Source of the DNA: Parvularculaceae bacterium
GTDB lineage: Bacteria; Pseudomonadota; Alphaproteobacteria; Caulobacterales; Parvularculaceae
Assembly (NCBI GenBank): GCA_027080545.1
Contig: JALWRV010000441.1
Coordinates: forward strand, 1 to 10,307
Length of the DNA: 10,307 bases
Reading direction: 5' to 3'
Both the position numbers and the translations under genes were made by a program. The notes under the pieces are model-generated. The model was not told the origin of the DNA. It did no database searches and was given only the letters and a program-made list of their open reading frames with translations. This document shows positions 1 to 5,880 of this stretch, piece after piece (positions within the stretch are counted from its first letter, which is position 1; each line of letters begins with the position of its first letter).

Positions 1-227
1 GTCTAGGGGTCGGGGGCTTGGCCCGAAAATACCCCATAATGGTCTGTATTTAGGTTCTTTTTCGCCGTTCGCGGGCGTTTTGACAATCGCTTAATCGCTT
101 TTATGGCCGCGTTGTCATGCTTGGGCGGTCAATTCTGCCCATGAGGGGCTGATTAGCTATTGAATGTTAACTTTTATCGCGGCAAATTGAGGGTTGAGGG
201 ACTTTGACATTGGGGTCTTGGTTTCAT

Positions 228-239
228 CTGCCATGGCAG
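228..239. repeat. 12-bp perfect palindrome, candidate operator or weak terminator
   Basis: CTGCCATGGCAG is its own reverse complement and is followed by GCTTTTT (240-246). As DNA it could be a binding site for a dimeric regulator about 125 bp upstream of sppA. As RNA it gives only a 4-bp stem with a CATG loop, so it is a poor terminator by itself. A slightly larger fold pairs 230-233 and 237-239 with 248-254. The function is inferred; only the symmetry is seen. Confidence 0.35.
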
Positions 240-287
240 GCTTTTTGCTGTGGCCCGAGAGCGTGGGGCTTTAATTTGCCATCCATA

Positions 288-321
288 ATATCTGTCGATT
301 TTTCATATCCGTCGATTTTTC
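288..321. repeat. 17-bp tandem repeat, two copies
   Basis: Copies at 288-304 and 305-321 read ATATCYGTCGATTTTTC and differ only at the sixth base (T293 versus C310). They abut exactly, as expected from a slippage duplication or a paired protein-binding site. They lie 44 nt upstream of the sppA start, in the expected 5' UTR or promoter. Confidence 0.7.
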
Positions 322-353
322 GATGACAAAGCCTGTGCTTTTGCCACTATCCT

Positions 354-359
354 AGGGGA
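354..359 (+). promoter_or_regulatory. Ribosome binding site of sppA
   Basis: AGGGGA lies 5 nt before the ATG at 365. It supports that start codon over any later methionine. Confidence 0.75.
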
Positions 360-364
360 TTTAC

Positions 365-2305
365 ATGACGCAAGAAAATTCTAACCTCACGATTTGGGGA
401 TTTTTTAAGGGGCTGTTCAAGGTCATTTTGGGCCTGTCGCTGTTTCTTCAATCGCTGGTCTTTTTGATCATCATGCTGGTCTTTCTCGGCCTCATGACTT
501 CGATTTCTACCCAGATGGCGGGGGATGATCCGGCAGCACTTGCCAAGGTGCCTGAGGGCGCGGCACTGGTTTTGAACCCGAGCGGGTTGGTGGTGGAGCA
601 GGCGGTTGAAAGCGACCCGATTGATGAGGCCATTGCCGAAGCTTACGGCGCCAGCGTGCAACGCGAGGTCGAGGTCCATGATATTGTTGCGGTGATTGAT
701 AAGGCTGCCGAGGATGATCGCATTAAAGTTCTGGTGCTGGACTTGGGCGGGCTTTCCATTCCGTCCATCTATGCCAGTAAAATGGAATTAATCGCGGATG
801 CGGTTAGCCGTTTCAAGGAAAGTGGCAAACAGGTCGTTTCAGTTGGCGATTTCTATTCTCAAGAACAATATTATATCGCCTCACGGGCCGATAAAATTTT
901 GATGAATGATCAAGGATCTATTTTCATCATTGGCTATGGTTCTTACCGTACCTTCTACAAACAATTGCTGGAAAATTTGAAAATCACCAGCCATGTGTTC
1001 CGGGTTGGTAAATATAAATCCGCCCTCGAGCCGGTATTGCGCAATGATATGTCGCCGGAAGCCAAGCAAGCCAATATCGAATTTTTGAGTGTCCTGTGGC
1101 GCCAATATACGAGCGGCATCGAAGGGGCCCGCGACTTAGCCGCTGGTACCTTGCAATCCTATGCTGATGATGCGCCAGAGCTGGTCCGCGCGGCAGGTGG
1201 TGATTTGGCTCAAGTGGCGGTCAATATGGGCTTGGTCGACGAATTGATGTCGCGTCAAGAACAGATTGATTATTTGATCGAACTTGTCGGGGAAAATGAA
1301 GAAGAAACCAGCTTCAAACAAGTCAGCTACCGCGCCTATGCGAAAGGTGTGAGCGCGCCTGAGAATCGCTCCGATGTGCCGGATGTGGCCGTGATAACTG
1401 CCGCCGGCACCATATTGGATGGGGATCAGCCGGCCGGTACTGTGGGCGGCGATACGTTAGCGCGCATGTTGAAAGAAGCCCGCGAAGATGAAGATGTCAA
1501 AGCGGTGGTGCTGCGGGTTGACAGCCCGGGTGGTTCTGCCTTTGCGTCAGAAATCATCCGTGCGGAAATTCTCAAACTGCAAGAGGCCGGTAAACCTTTG
1601 GTGGTTTCTATGGGATCCCTTGCGGCCTCCGGTGGTTATTGGATTTCTGCCAATGCCGATGAAATTTGGGCGGCCCCAACCACTGTTACCGGCTCAATCG
1701 GTATTTTTGGCTATATTCAAACCATGGAAAAAGCGGCTGAATGGGCTGGCGTTTATACAGATGGTGTTGGCACCACCAAACTGTCCCCGATTTTGGGTGC
1801 AGGTATTGGTGCGTTGCCGGAAAATTTTGGTGAGATCATTCAAGCCAATATTGAAAATGGCTATGAGCGTTTTCTGACCGTGGTTAGCGAAGGCCGCGAT
1901 ATGAACCGTGATGATGTCCATGAAATTGCCCAAGGCCGTGTCTGGATCGGTGAAAAGGCGCTGGAGCTTGGCTTGGTTGACAAGCTGGGCACACTGGATG
2001 ATGCGGTTGAAGCCGCCGCCACGATGGCCGAGATCAGCGATGAATATGACCGGGTTAATGTTGAAGAAACCAAAACCCGTTTTGAAATGTTCATTGAGGA
2101 TTTGGTCGGTGCCAGCGCCAGAGCCGGCTTAATCAAAGTGCCTCAGCAAGGGGTGTTTGAAAGCACGGCCTCGCTGAAAGGCCGTTCTTCGGTTGAACGA
2201 TTGTTGCAGCAAATGGAAGCGCAAATGGCTTTCGAAAACAGTTTCAACGATCCAAATGCCGCCTATGTGCGCTGCTTGGAATGTACCCCGCAGTTTAATT
2301 TCTAG
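365..2305 (+). CDS. sppA: Signal peptide peptidase SppA, 67K type (protease IV, peptidase S49)
   Basis: This is a membrane-anchored serine protease that degrades signal peptides left in the cytoplasmic membrane after secretion. The 646-aa length matches the double-domain 67K type (E. coli SppA is about 618 aa), not the short 36K type. One hydrophobic segment at about residues 18-45 anchors the N-terminus; the rest should face the periplasm. Two S49-like domains follow, at about 105-290 and 340-545. The expected Ser/Lys dyad is split between them: the general-base lysine is K218 in VGKYKSALEP, and the nucleophile is S422 in MGSLAASGGYW, preceded by VDSPGGSAFASEI and followed by TGSIGIFG. The 204-residue separation is close to the 200 of E. 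coli K209/S409. The start is set by AGGGGA 5 nt upstream. It is followed by a strong hairpin, so it is probably monocistronic. All key residues are present. Function is assigned by family. Confidence 0.95.
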   Translation: MTQENSNLTIWGFFKGLFKVILGLSLFLQSLVFLIIMLVFLGLMTSISTQMAGDDPAALAKVPEGAALVLNPSGLVVEQAVESDPIDEAIAEAYGASVQREVEVHDIVAVIDKAAEDDRIKVLVLDLGGLSIPSIYASKMELIADAVSRFKESGKQVVSVGDFYSQEQYYIASRADKILMNDQGSIFIIGYGSYRTFYKQLLENLKITSHVFRVGKYKSALEPVLRNDMSPEAKQANIEFLSVLWRQYTSGIEGARDLAAGTLQSYADDAPELVRAAGGDLAQVAVNMGLVDELMSRQEQIDYLIELVGENEEETSFKQVSYRAYAKGVSAPENRSDVPDVAVITAAGTILDGDQPAGTVGGDTLARMLKEAREDEDVKAVVLRVDSPGGSAFASEIIRAEILKLQEAGKPLVVSMGSLAASGGYWISANADEIWAAPTTVTGSIGIFGYIQTMEKAAEWAGVYTDGVGTTKLSPILGAGIGALPENFGEIIQANIENGYERFLTVVSEGRDMNRDDVHEIAQGRVWIGEKALELGLVDKLGTLDDAVEAAATMAEISDEYDRVNVEETKTRFEMFIEDLVGASARAGLIKVPQQGVFESTASLKGRSSVERLLQQMEAQMAFENSFNDPNAAYVRCLECTPQFNF

Positions 2306-2333
2306 GCACATCAAGGCCACAAACGAAAACCAG

Positions 2334-2366
2334 CCGCCGCCTTGTCCTATGACAGGGCGGCGGTTT
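2334..2366 (+). terminator. Strong hairpin after sppA, probable intrinsic terminator
   Basis: A 13-bp stem (2334-2346 with 2351-2363, one T-G wobble at 2342/2355) closes a CTAT tetraloop and is followed by only three T (2364-2366). It starts 28 nt after the sppA stop and ends 14 nt before the next start codon. The stem is very G+C-rich, but the short T tract makes it a partial or leaky terminator rather than a certain one. Confidence 0.65.
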
Positions 2367-2369
2367 AAT
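2342..2369 (+). promoter_or_regulatory. Candidate promoter for the DUF1285-NUDIX-CCA operon, possibly leaderless
   Basis: TTGTCC (2342-2347, 4/6 to TTGACA) and TTTAAT (2364-2369, 5/6 to TATAAT) are 16 nt apart. They place transcription start at about 2376-2378, on the ATG at 2378. This would explain the absence of a Shine-Dalgarno sequence there. The boxes overlap the sppA hairpin. The match is weak and the assignment is inferred. Confidence 0.25.
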
Positions 2370-2377
2370 GTCGTACC

Positions 2378-2932
2378 ATGAACGATCTTCTGAAAATTGC
2401 AGCATCTTTAGGCCATGACCCCATAAAGCGCGGCATGCCACCGGTGGAAAAATGGACACCACAATTTTGTGGCCAAATGGACCTGCTGATAAGACGGGAT
2501 GGTATCTGGGTCCATGAGGGCAGGCCGATCACGCGCCCTCAGCTGGTGCAGCTTTTTGCTTCCGTGTTGAAACGAGAGGGCGATGATTATTTTCTCGTCA
2601 CCCCGGTGGAGAAATTGCACATTCAGGTCGAAGATGTGCCCTTTATAATCAATAGGTTGGATATAGAGGGGGAGGGGTCGAGCCAAACCTTGATGGTTAC
2701 CACCAATCTTGGCGAGCTCTTTGCGCTCGGGTCCACCCATCCTCTATCTTTTCACCCCTATAGGGATGAAATTTTGGCCCCCTATAGTGTGGTGCGGCGC
2801 AATTTGATGGCGCGGTTTTCGCGTACCGCATGGTTTGACCTTGCCAATCTTGCCATTTGCGACGAAAAGTCCGAACAATGGGGGGTATATAGCGACAATA
2901 TTTTCTTCCCCCTTCCTTCCGTAGACGGATAA
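2378..2932 (+). CDS. DUF1285 family protein
   Basis: A 184-aa soluble protein of the DUF1285 family, whose function is not established. Family-like stretches include GIWVHEGRPITRPQLVQLF (about 42-60), DYFLVTPVEKLHIQVEDVPF (70-89) and the C-terminal YSVVRRNLMARFSRTAWFDL (136-155). Length is typical of the family. No signal peptide or membrane segment is visible. It is the first gene of a tight operon: its TAA ends 1 nt before the GTG of the NUDIX gene, and the CCA enzyme follows. From memory the same association recurs in alphaproteobacteria, which hints at a role in nucleotide/CoA or RNA housekeeping, but this is guilt by association. No Shine-Dalgarno sequence precedes the ATG (GTTTAATGTCGTACC), so translation may be leaderless or weak. 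Confidence 0.9.
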   Translation: MNDLLKIAASLGHDPIKRGMPPVEKWTPQFCGQMDLLIRRDGIWVHEGRPITRPQLVQLFASVLKREGDDYFLVTPVEKLHIQVEDVPFIINRLDIEGEGSSQTLMVTTNLGELFALGSTHPLSFHPYRDEILAPYSVVRRNLMARFSRTAWFDLANLAICDEKSEQWGVYSDNIFFPLPSVDG

Positions 2933-2933
2933 A

Positions 2934-3632
2934 GTGACCCAGACAAATCCCCCCATATCAGATCAATCGGCGTTGCTCCCAAAATGGCGCGAAACCTTGT
3001 CGCAAGGTCTCGCCAGCCCAAACCTGCCCTCACAGCGTCGCCTGTTTGAAGAATTGAACCCACAGGCTGAAGGCACCCCGTTTATGGAGCAGCGCCGCGC
3101 GCGTCCGCAAAAACCAGCCTCGGTGATGATACCGATCATTGAGCGCGCCGAAGGACCGCAAGTTTTGTTCATGCTGCGCTCCAGCGAGATGCCCTCCCAT
3201 CCGGGACAAATCAGCTTTCCCGGCGGCAAGGTGCATCCAGAAGATAAAACCCGTTTGGAGACGGCCTTGCGCGAGACCGAAGAAGAAATAGGGGTCACCC
3301 ATAAAGAAATTTGTGTACTTGGACAGTTAGGGGAGCATTTTGGCGGGCAGGGCTATCGCGTGACCCCCTTCATTGGCGCGCTGAGCGATGAAACCCGGTT
3401 TACCCCATGCCCCAGAGAGGTGGATAGGCTATTTGAAGTGCCACTAGCCCATCTGATTGACCTCAACGCTCATATCCCGGAAGCACAAGAATTTGCCGGT
3501 CATTCCTATCAAATGTTTGCGGTGCGATTTAAAAATTGGCGAATCTGGGGGCTGACTGCCGGCATTATTCACACCTTGGCGCTGGCTTGGCGCGAAGGAG
3601 AAAAAAATATCACCGAGAAAGCTTCTTTGTGA
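2934..3632 (+). CDS. NUDIX hydrolase, CoA pyrophosphatase type (NudL/YeaB/Nudt7-like)
   Basis: A predicted hydrolase of coenzyme A or its derivatives, giving 4'-phosphopantetheine and 3',5'-ADP, with Mg2+ or Mn2+ bound by the NUDIX box. The 232-aa protein has the CoA-subfamily signature LFMLRSSEMPSHPGQISFPGG (about 78-98), running directly into a NUDIX box with the usual two-residue insertion: G97, E103, then RETEEEIGV at 113-121 with metal-binding glutamates E114, E117 and E118. The C-terminal IWGLTAGIIHTLA (204-216) is also typical. The NuCoA consensus normally has an arginine where P87 sits here. The GTG start at 2934 lies 1 nt after the DUF1285 stop, so translational coupling is likely; GACGGA just upstream is a weak ribosome site. 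The final TGA overlaps the CCA gene start. Substrate is inferred from the motif. Confidence 0.9.
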   Translation: MTQTNPPISDQSALLPKWRETLSQGLASPNLPSQRRLFEELNPQAEGTPFMEQRRARPQKPASVMIPIIERAEGPQVLFMLRSSEMPSHPGQISFPGGKVHPEDKTRLETALRETEEEIGVTHKEICVLGQLGEHFGGQGYRVTPFIGALSDETRFTPCPREVDRLFEVPLAHLIDLNAHIPEAQEFAGHSYQMFAVRFKNWRIWGLTAGIIHTLALAWREGEKNITEKASL

Positions 3633-4867
3633 TGAAAGACGAGCGCGTGATCAATGAAATAGAGCGCCCCTTTTTTCATTGGCTGGGGGCGGCTTCGGTA
3701 ACAAAGCTCACCAAGGCAATAGAGGCGGCAGGTGGGACAATGCGCTTTGTTGGCGGTATTGTGCGCGATAGCCTGCTTGGCCGCCCGCCGTCCGTGCCCG
3801 GCAATGCGGATATGGATGTGGCCACCGATCTTGCTCCCGACCAAACCCTGTCAGCCCTAAAGGCGGCCGGTTTGAAATCCATTCCCACAGGGCTTGATCA
3901 CGGCACGGTCACGGCGATTATTGACGACCAAAAATTTGAAATCACCAGCCTGCGCGCTGATATTGAAACCGATGGGCGTCATGCAAAGGTGGCTTTCACA
4001 AAAGACTGGCAACAGGATTGGCGGCGTCGCGATTTCACTATTGGCGCTATCTATCTAAGCTCTGACGGCACCTTATGGGATCCGGCCAAAGGTATGGGCG
4101 ACCTCGCTGCGGCGCGGGTGCGCTTCATTGGCAATCCGGCAACCCGGCTTGCAGAAGATTATTTGCGCATTTTACGGTTCTATCGATTGTCGGCCCATTT
4201 TGCCCAAGCGCTTGATCAAGAAGCGCGTGAAGCCTGTCGTCAGGCCGCCCCGCACCTGGCCCAGATAGCCGGAGAGCGCAAGCAGGCGGAACTGATCAAA
4301 TTATTCGCCGCCCCTCGCACCCCGCTCATTTTAAAGGCGATGGCCGAAGATAAAATTTTATCGCACTTGGTCCCCGCCCCGCCTAACCTTGAAGCGGTAG
4401 CCCAGCTTTATGGTATTGGTGAGCCAGATTTTGAAACAATAGTGATCACCCTTTGGTCCGACGAACCGAAGCAGATATCAAAAAATCTCCGCCTCTCGCG
4501 GCGACAATTTTCTACCATGGTGCAAACCTTGAAAGCGGCCAAAGCGATTGACAAATTTGATGAAAGAACCGCCCGTCAGTTGCTCTATCGCGTTGGCCCG
4601 GAAATTTTCGTCCGGGCCGTGCAGTGGCGCGCTGCTTTTGCGCCCGATAGTGCCGCTGCAATCAATATCGCCCGTTGGACAGACTTGCCGCACAAATGGC
4701 AAGCGCCAGTTTTCCCGGTCAATGGTCTTATGTTGCAAGAAAAGGGGGTAAAGCCCGGTCCGGCTTTGGGGAGGTGCTTGAAAAAAATTGAACAGGACTG
4801 GATTGACAAGGGCTATCCAACAGATCGCGAAACCATCACCGCAATAATCAAGGATCATATAGATTAG
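3632..4867 (+). CDS. cca: CCA tRNA nucleotidyltransferase (class II, poly(A) polymerase family)
   Basis: Adds or repairs the CCA 3' end of tRNAs. The 411-aa protein shows the class II head domain: FVGGIVRDSLLG (39-50), the metal-binding aspartates D60 and D62 in ADMDVATD, HGTVTAII (90-97), the nucleotide-template region RRRDFTIGAIY (131-141), and EDYLRILRFYRLSA (175-188). A helical neck/body with GERKQAELIKL follows, and no HD domain is seen. The ATG at 3632 is chosen because its A is the last base of the upstream TGA (TGATG, 1-nt overlap); an in-frame GTG at 3629 is an alternative, and a 32-residue upstream extension would run through the NUDIX gene. No good Shine-Dalgarno sequence is visible, so coupling is likely. 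Oddity: the usual RRDFTxNA asparagine is G138 (codon GGC). A poly(A) polymerase is less likely given length and context. Confidence 0.9.
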   Translation: MKDERVINEIERPFFHWLGAASVTKLTKAIEAAGGTMRFVGGIVRDSLLGRPPSVPGNADMDVATDLAPDQTLSALKAAGLKSIPTGLDHGTVTAIIDDQKFEITSLRADIETDGRHAKVAFTKDWQQDWRRRDFTIGAIYLSSDGTLWDPAKGMGDLAAARVRFIGNPATRLAEDYLRILRFYRLSAHFAQALDQEAREACRQAAPHLAQIAGERKQAELIKLFAAPRTPLILKAMAEDKILSHLVPAPPNLEAVAQLYGIGEPDFETIVITLWSDEPKQISKNLRLSRRQFSTMVQTLKAAKAIDKFDERTARQLLYRVGPEIFVRAVQWRAAFAPDSAAAINIARWTDLPHKWQAPVFPVNGLMLQEKGVKPGPALGRCLKKIEQDWIDKGYPTDRETITAIIKDHID

Positions 4868-4890
4868 CCCTGCCCGTTGAGGGGCAGGGC
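4867..4890. terminator. Hairpin between converging genes
   Basis: A 9-bp perfect stem GCCCTGCCC / GGGCAGGGC (4867-4875 / 4882-4890) with a 6-nt loop begins at the last base of the cca stop codon. No T run follows on the plus strand; on the minus strand it is followed by TAATCTATAT. It could stop transcription from either side or protect the cca mRNA 3' end. Confidence 0.55.
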
Positions 4891-4943
4891 CATACAACAA
4901 CGCGATAAAGGGGTCTCGTTACCGCGCCGCTTGAAGCATTCTG

Positions 4944-5399
4944 CTAGTGATGGGGATAGAGGATACGAGTTTCAAACTGGCGATCTTGTGTGCCTAGTTT
5001 AAAGCTGACCTGATCAAATTGCGGGGGCCCCATCAAAGCCCCTTGACCGGCAAATGCAACGCCTTCGCTTGGCACACCGCGTTCATCTGTATCAAACACG
5101 CCGTCCCCATCAAGGTCGTGCCAAATCGAAATGGCATATTGACCCGGAGCAATATTTTCAAAGCGCACGACATAGTCATCGTCCTCGACATTTTGTTTGA
5201 TGCTGCCGGCAACGCGTTGTTGGCCCATAAATTGGTCGCTGGTTTGTAATTGCACATAAAGGTCCCCGCCTTTTTTAAGGCCATCAATTTTAACACTGAT
5301 GTCGGCCGCTTCGGCGGCGGACAGACCTGAAAGACCAATGGCCAGCATGGTGGCAAGGGCGATGGTGGAAAGACGTGACGTGTAAGAACGGATAGACAT
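4944..5399 (-). CDS. DUF2141 family secreted protein with an EF-hand-like loop
   Basis: A 151-aa protein with a clear Sec signal peptide: basic start, hydrophobic core at about residues 10-27, and probable cleavage after AEA at 31. This leaves about 120 residues, probably periplasmic. The mature part matches DUF2141: IAPGQYAISIWHDLDGDGVFD (83-103), then RGVPSEGVAF and GPPQFDQVSFKL. The run DLDGDGVFD (95-103) has the DxDxDG spacing of calcium-binding loops, so a structural Ca2+ site is plausible. The molecular function of the family is not known to me. Start: AGGAG (5407-5411) lies 7 nt from the ATG at 5399; the longer frame from 5444 lacks such a site and would put 15 residues ahead of the signal peptide. 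It appears to be a single-gene unit. Confidence 0.85.
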   Translation of the reverse strand: MSIRSYTSRLSTIALATMLAIGLSGLSAAEAADISVKIDGLKKGGDLYVQLQTSDQFMGQQRVAGSIKQNVEDDDYVVRFENIAPGQYAISIWHDLDGDGVFDTDERGVPSEGVAFAGQGALMGPPQFDQVSFKLGTQDRQFETRILYPHH

Positions 5400-5551
5400 G
5401 AGATTTCTCCTATTAAAATTTTCTGGTTGAGGGAGCATTCCCATCAGAGCGGCGGCGGTTTGCTTTTTTGTGCCTTTTCACCCTGATCTTGCGGGTCTTG
5501 ACCTGTTGCCAAGGGCCGCAACTAACCAGTTACACTGAACTGACAAAGAAC

Positions 5552-5580
5552 TTTATAATACAAAGTTATTTTTAATGCAA
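5552..5580 (-). promoter_or_regulatory. Candidate promoter of the DUF2141 gene
   Basis: On the minus strand TTGCAT (5575-5580) and TATAAA (5552-5557) are separated by 17 nt, giving a start near 5545 and a 5' UTR of about 146 nt. The -35 match is only 3/6, and AT-rich DNA yields such matches by chance. Confidence 0.3.
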
Positions 5581-5586
5581 GAATTT

Positions 5587-5627
5587 TTGTTGTTTTTTCA
5601 AAGAAAAACTATAAATAAAAACAACAA
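5587..5627. repeat. 11-bp perfect inverted repeat in AT-rich tract
   Basis: TTGTTGTTTTT (5587-5597) and AAAAACAACAA (5617-5627) are exact reverse complements around a 19-nt spacer. The RNA hairpin would be weak. A protein site, or bent DNA upstream of the promoter, is as likely as a terminator. Confidence 0.45.
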
Positions 5628-5666
5628 GATATAGGGTTAAAGAAAAATAAAAAGGCCGAGGGGTAG

Positions 5667-5692
5667 AGAAAAAGCCATGCCGAAGAGGGCTT
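5667..5692 (-). terminator. Weak terminator-like hairpin on the minus strand
   Basis: Reading the minus strand, AAGCC (5692-5688), an 11-nt loop and GGCTT (5676-5672) run into a T tract (GGCTTTTTCTC, to 5667). It sits 10 nt after the stop of the small minus-strand ORF at 5703-5825 and suggests that a minus-strand transcript ends here. Confidence 0.35.
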
Positions 5693-5702
5693 ATGGGACC
5701 TA

Positions 5703-5825
5703 TCAGGCCTTAAGATTCTTCGCTTTATCCTCTTCACCATTCTCCAGCGCCTTTGCCCGGCCGTCCTTGAAGCGGTCCATAATGAGAAGGCCGAGATAAG
5801 GCTGCAGAATTTTTAAGAAAATCAA
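5703..5825 (-). CDS. Possible small protein of about 40 aa (unrecognised)
   Basis: I do not recognise this protein. An open minus-strand frame ends with TGA at 5703-5705. A TTG start at 5823-5825 has AAGG (5834-5837) 8 nt upstream. This would give 40 aa: a hydrophobic N-terminal half (IFLKILQPYLGLLIM) followed by a highly charged tail (MDRFKDGRAKALENGEEDKAK). Such a layout fits a membrane-associated small protein. The frame stays open back to an ATG at 5882 (59 aa), but that start overlaps the MFS start codon and its extra residues look uncoding. Codon usage resembles neighbouring genes and a minus-strand terminator-like hairpin follows, which supports expression. It could instead be chance, or the remnant of a larger gene. 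Confidence 0.4.
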   Translation of the reverse strand: MIFLKILQPYLGLLIMDRFKDGRAKALENGEEDKAKNLKA

Positions 5826-5880
5826 ACCAGACGCCTTAGGGGGCTGGCATTTTTGCGCCAAAACAGGCAAACCTCGCCCC

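Larger units (their letters stand above)
1..364. other. Non-coding leader region upstream of sppA
   Basis: No reading frame here looks like a gene on either strand, and frames entering from the left edge close quickly. Visible structure: an 8-bp perfect tandem repeat AATCGCTT (85-92, 93-100); a weak hairpin TGGGC/GCCCA (122-126 / 137-141); a 12-bp perfect palindrome (228-239) followed by five T; and a 17-bp tandem repeat (288-304, 305-321). TTGACA hexamers occur at 80-85 and 204-209, but neither has a good -10 box at 16-18 nt, so I do not call a promoter. The sppA promoter is probably in this stretch. Confidence 0.6.
5400..5702. other. Non-coding region with AT-rich tract upstream of the DUF2141 gene
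   Basis: No gene found. Bases 5400-5540 look like a long 5' UTR for the minus-strand DUF2141 gene, with a small stem GTTGC/GCAAC (5505-5509 / 5518-5522). Bases about 5543-5655 are strikingly AT-rich compared with everything around, and hold a perfect 11-bp inverted repeat (5587-5597 / 5617-5627). A minus-strand terminator-like hairpin lies at 5672-5692. Confidence 0.6.

Noticed and set aside
1..37. Possible start of a minus-strand gene running off the left edge (ATG at 35-37)
   Set aside because: Only 12 codons are visible, with no Shine-Dalgarno sequence and no recognisable motif.
80..85. TTGACA as -35 box for sppA (also at 204-209)
   Set aside because: No acceptable -10 hexamer at 16-18 nt from either.
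323..355. Ten-codon ORF just before sppA, ending at its ribosome site
   Set aside because: No ribosome binding site of its own and no run of regulatory codons that would mark a leader peptide.
3536..3631. 32-residue N-terminal extension of the CCA enzyme
   Set aside because: It overlaps the conserved end of the NUDIX gene in another frame; the ATG overlapping the TGA gives the expected family length.
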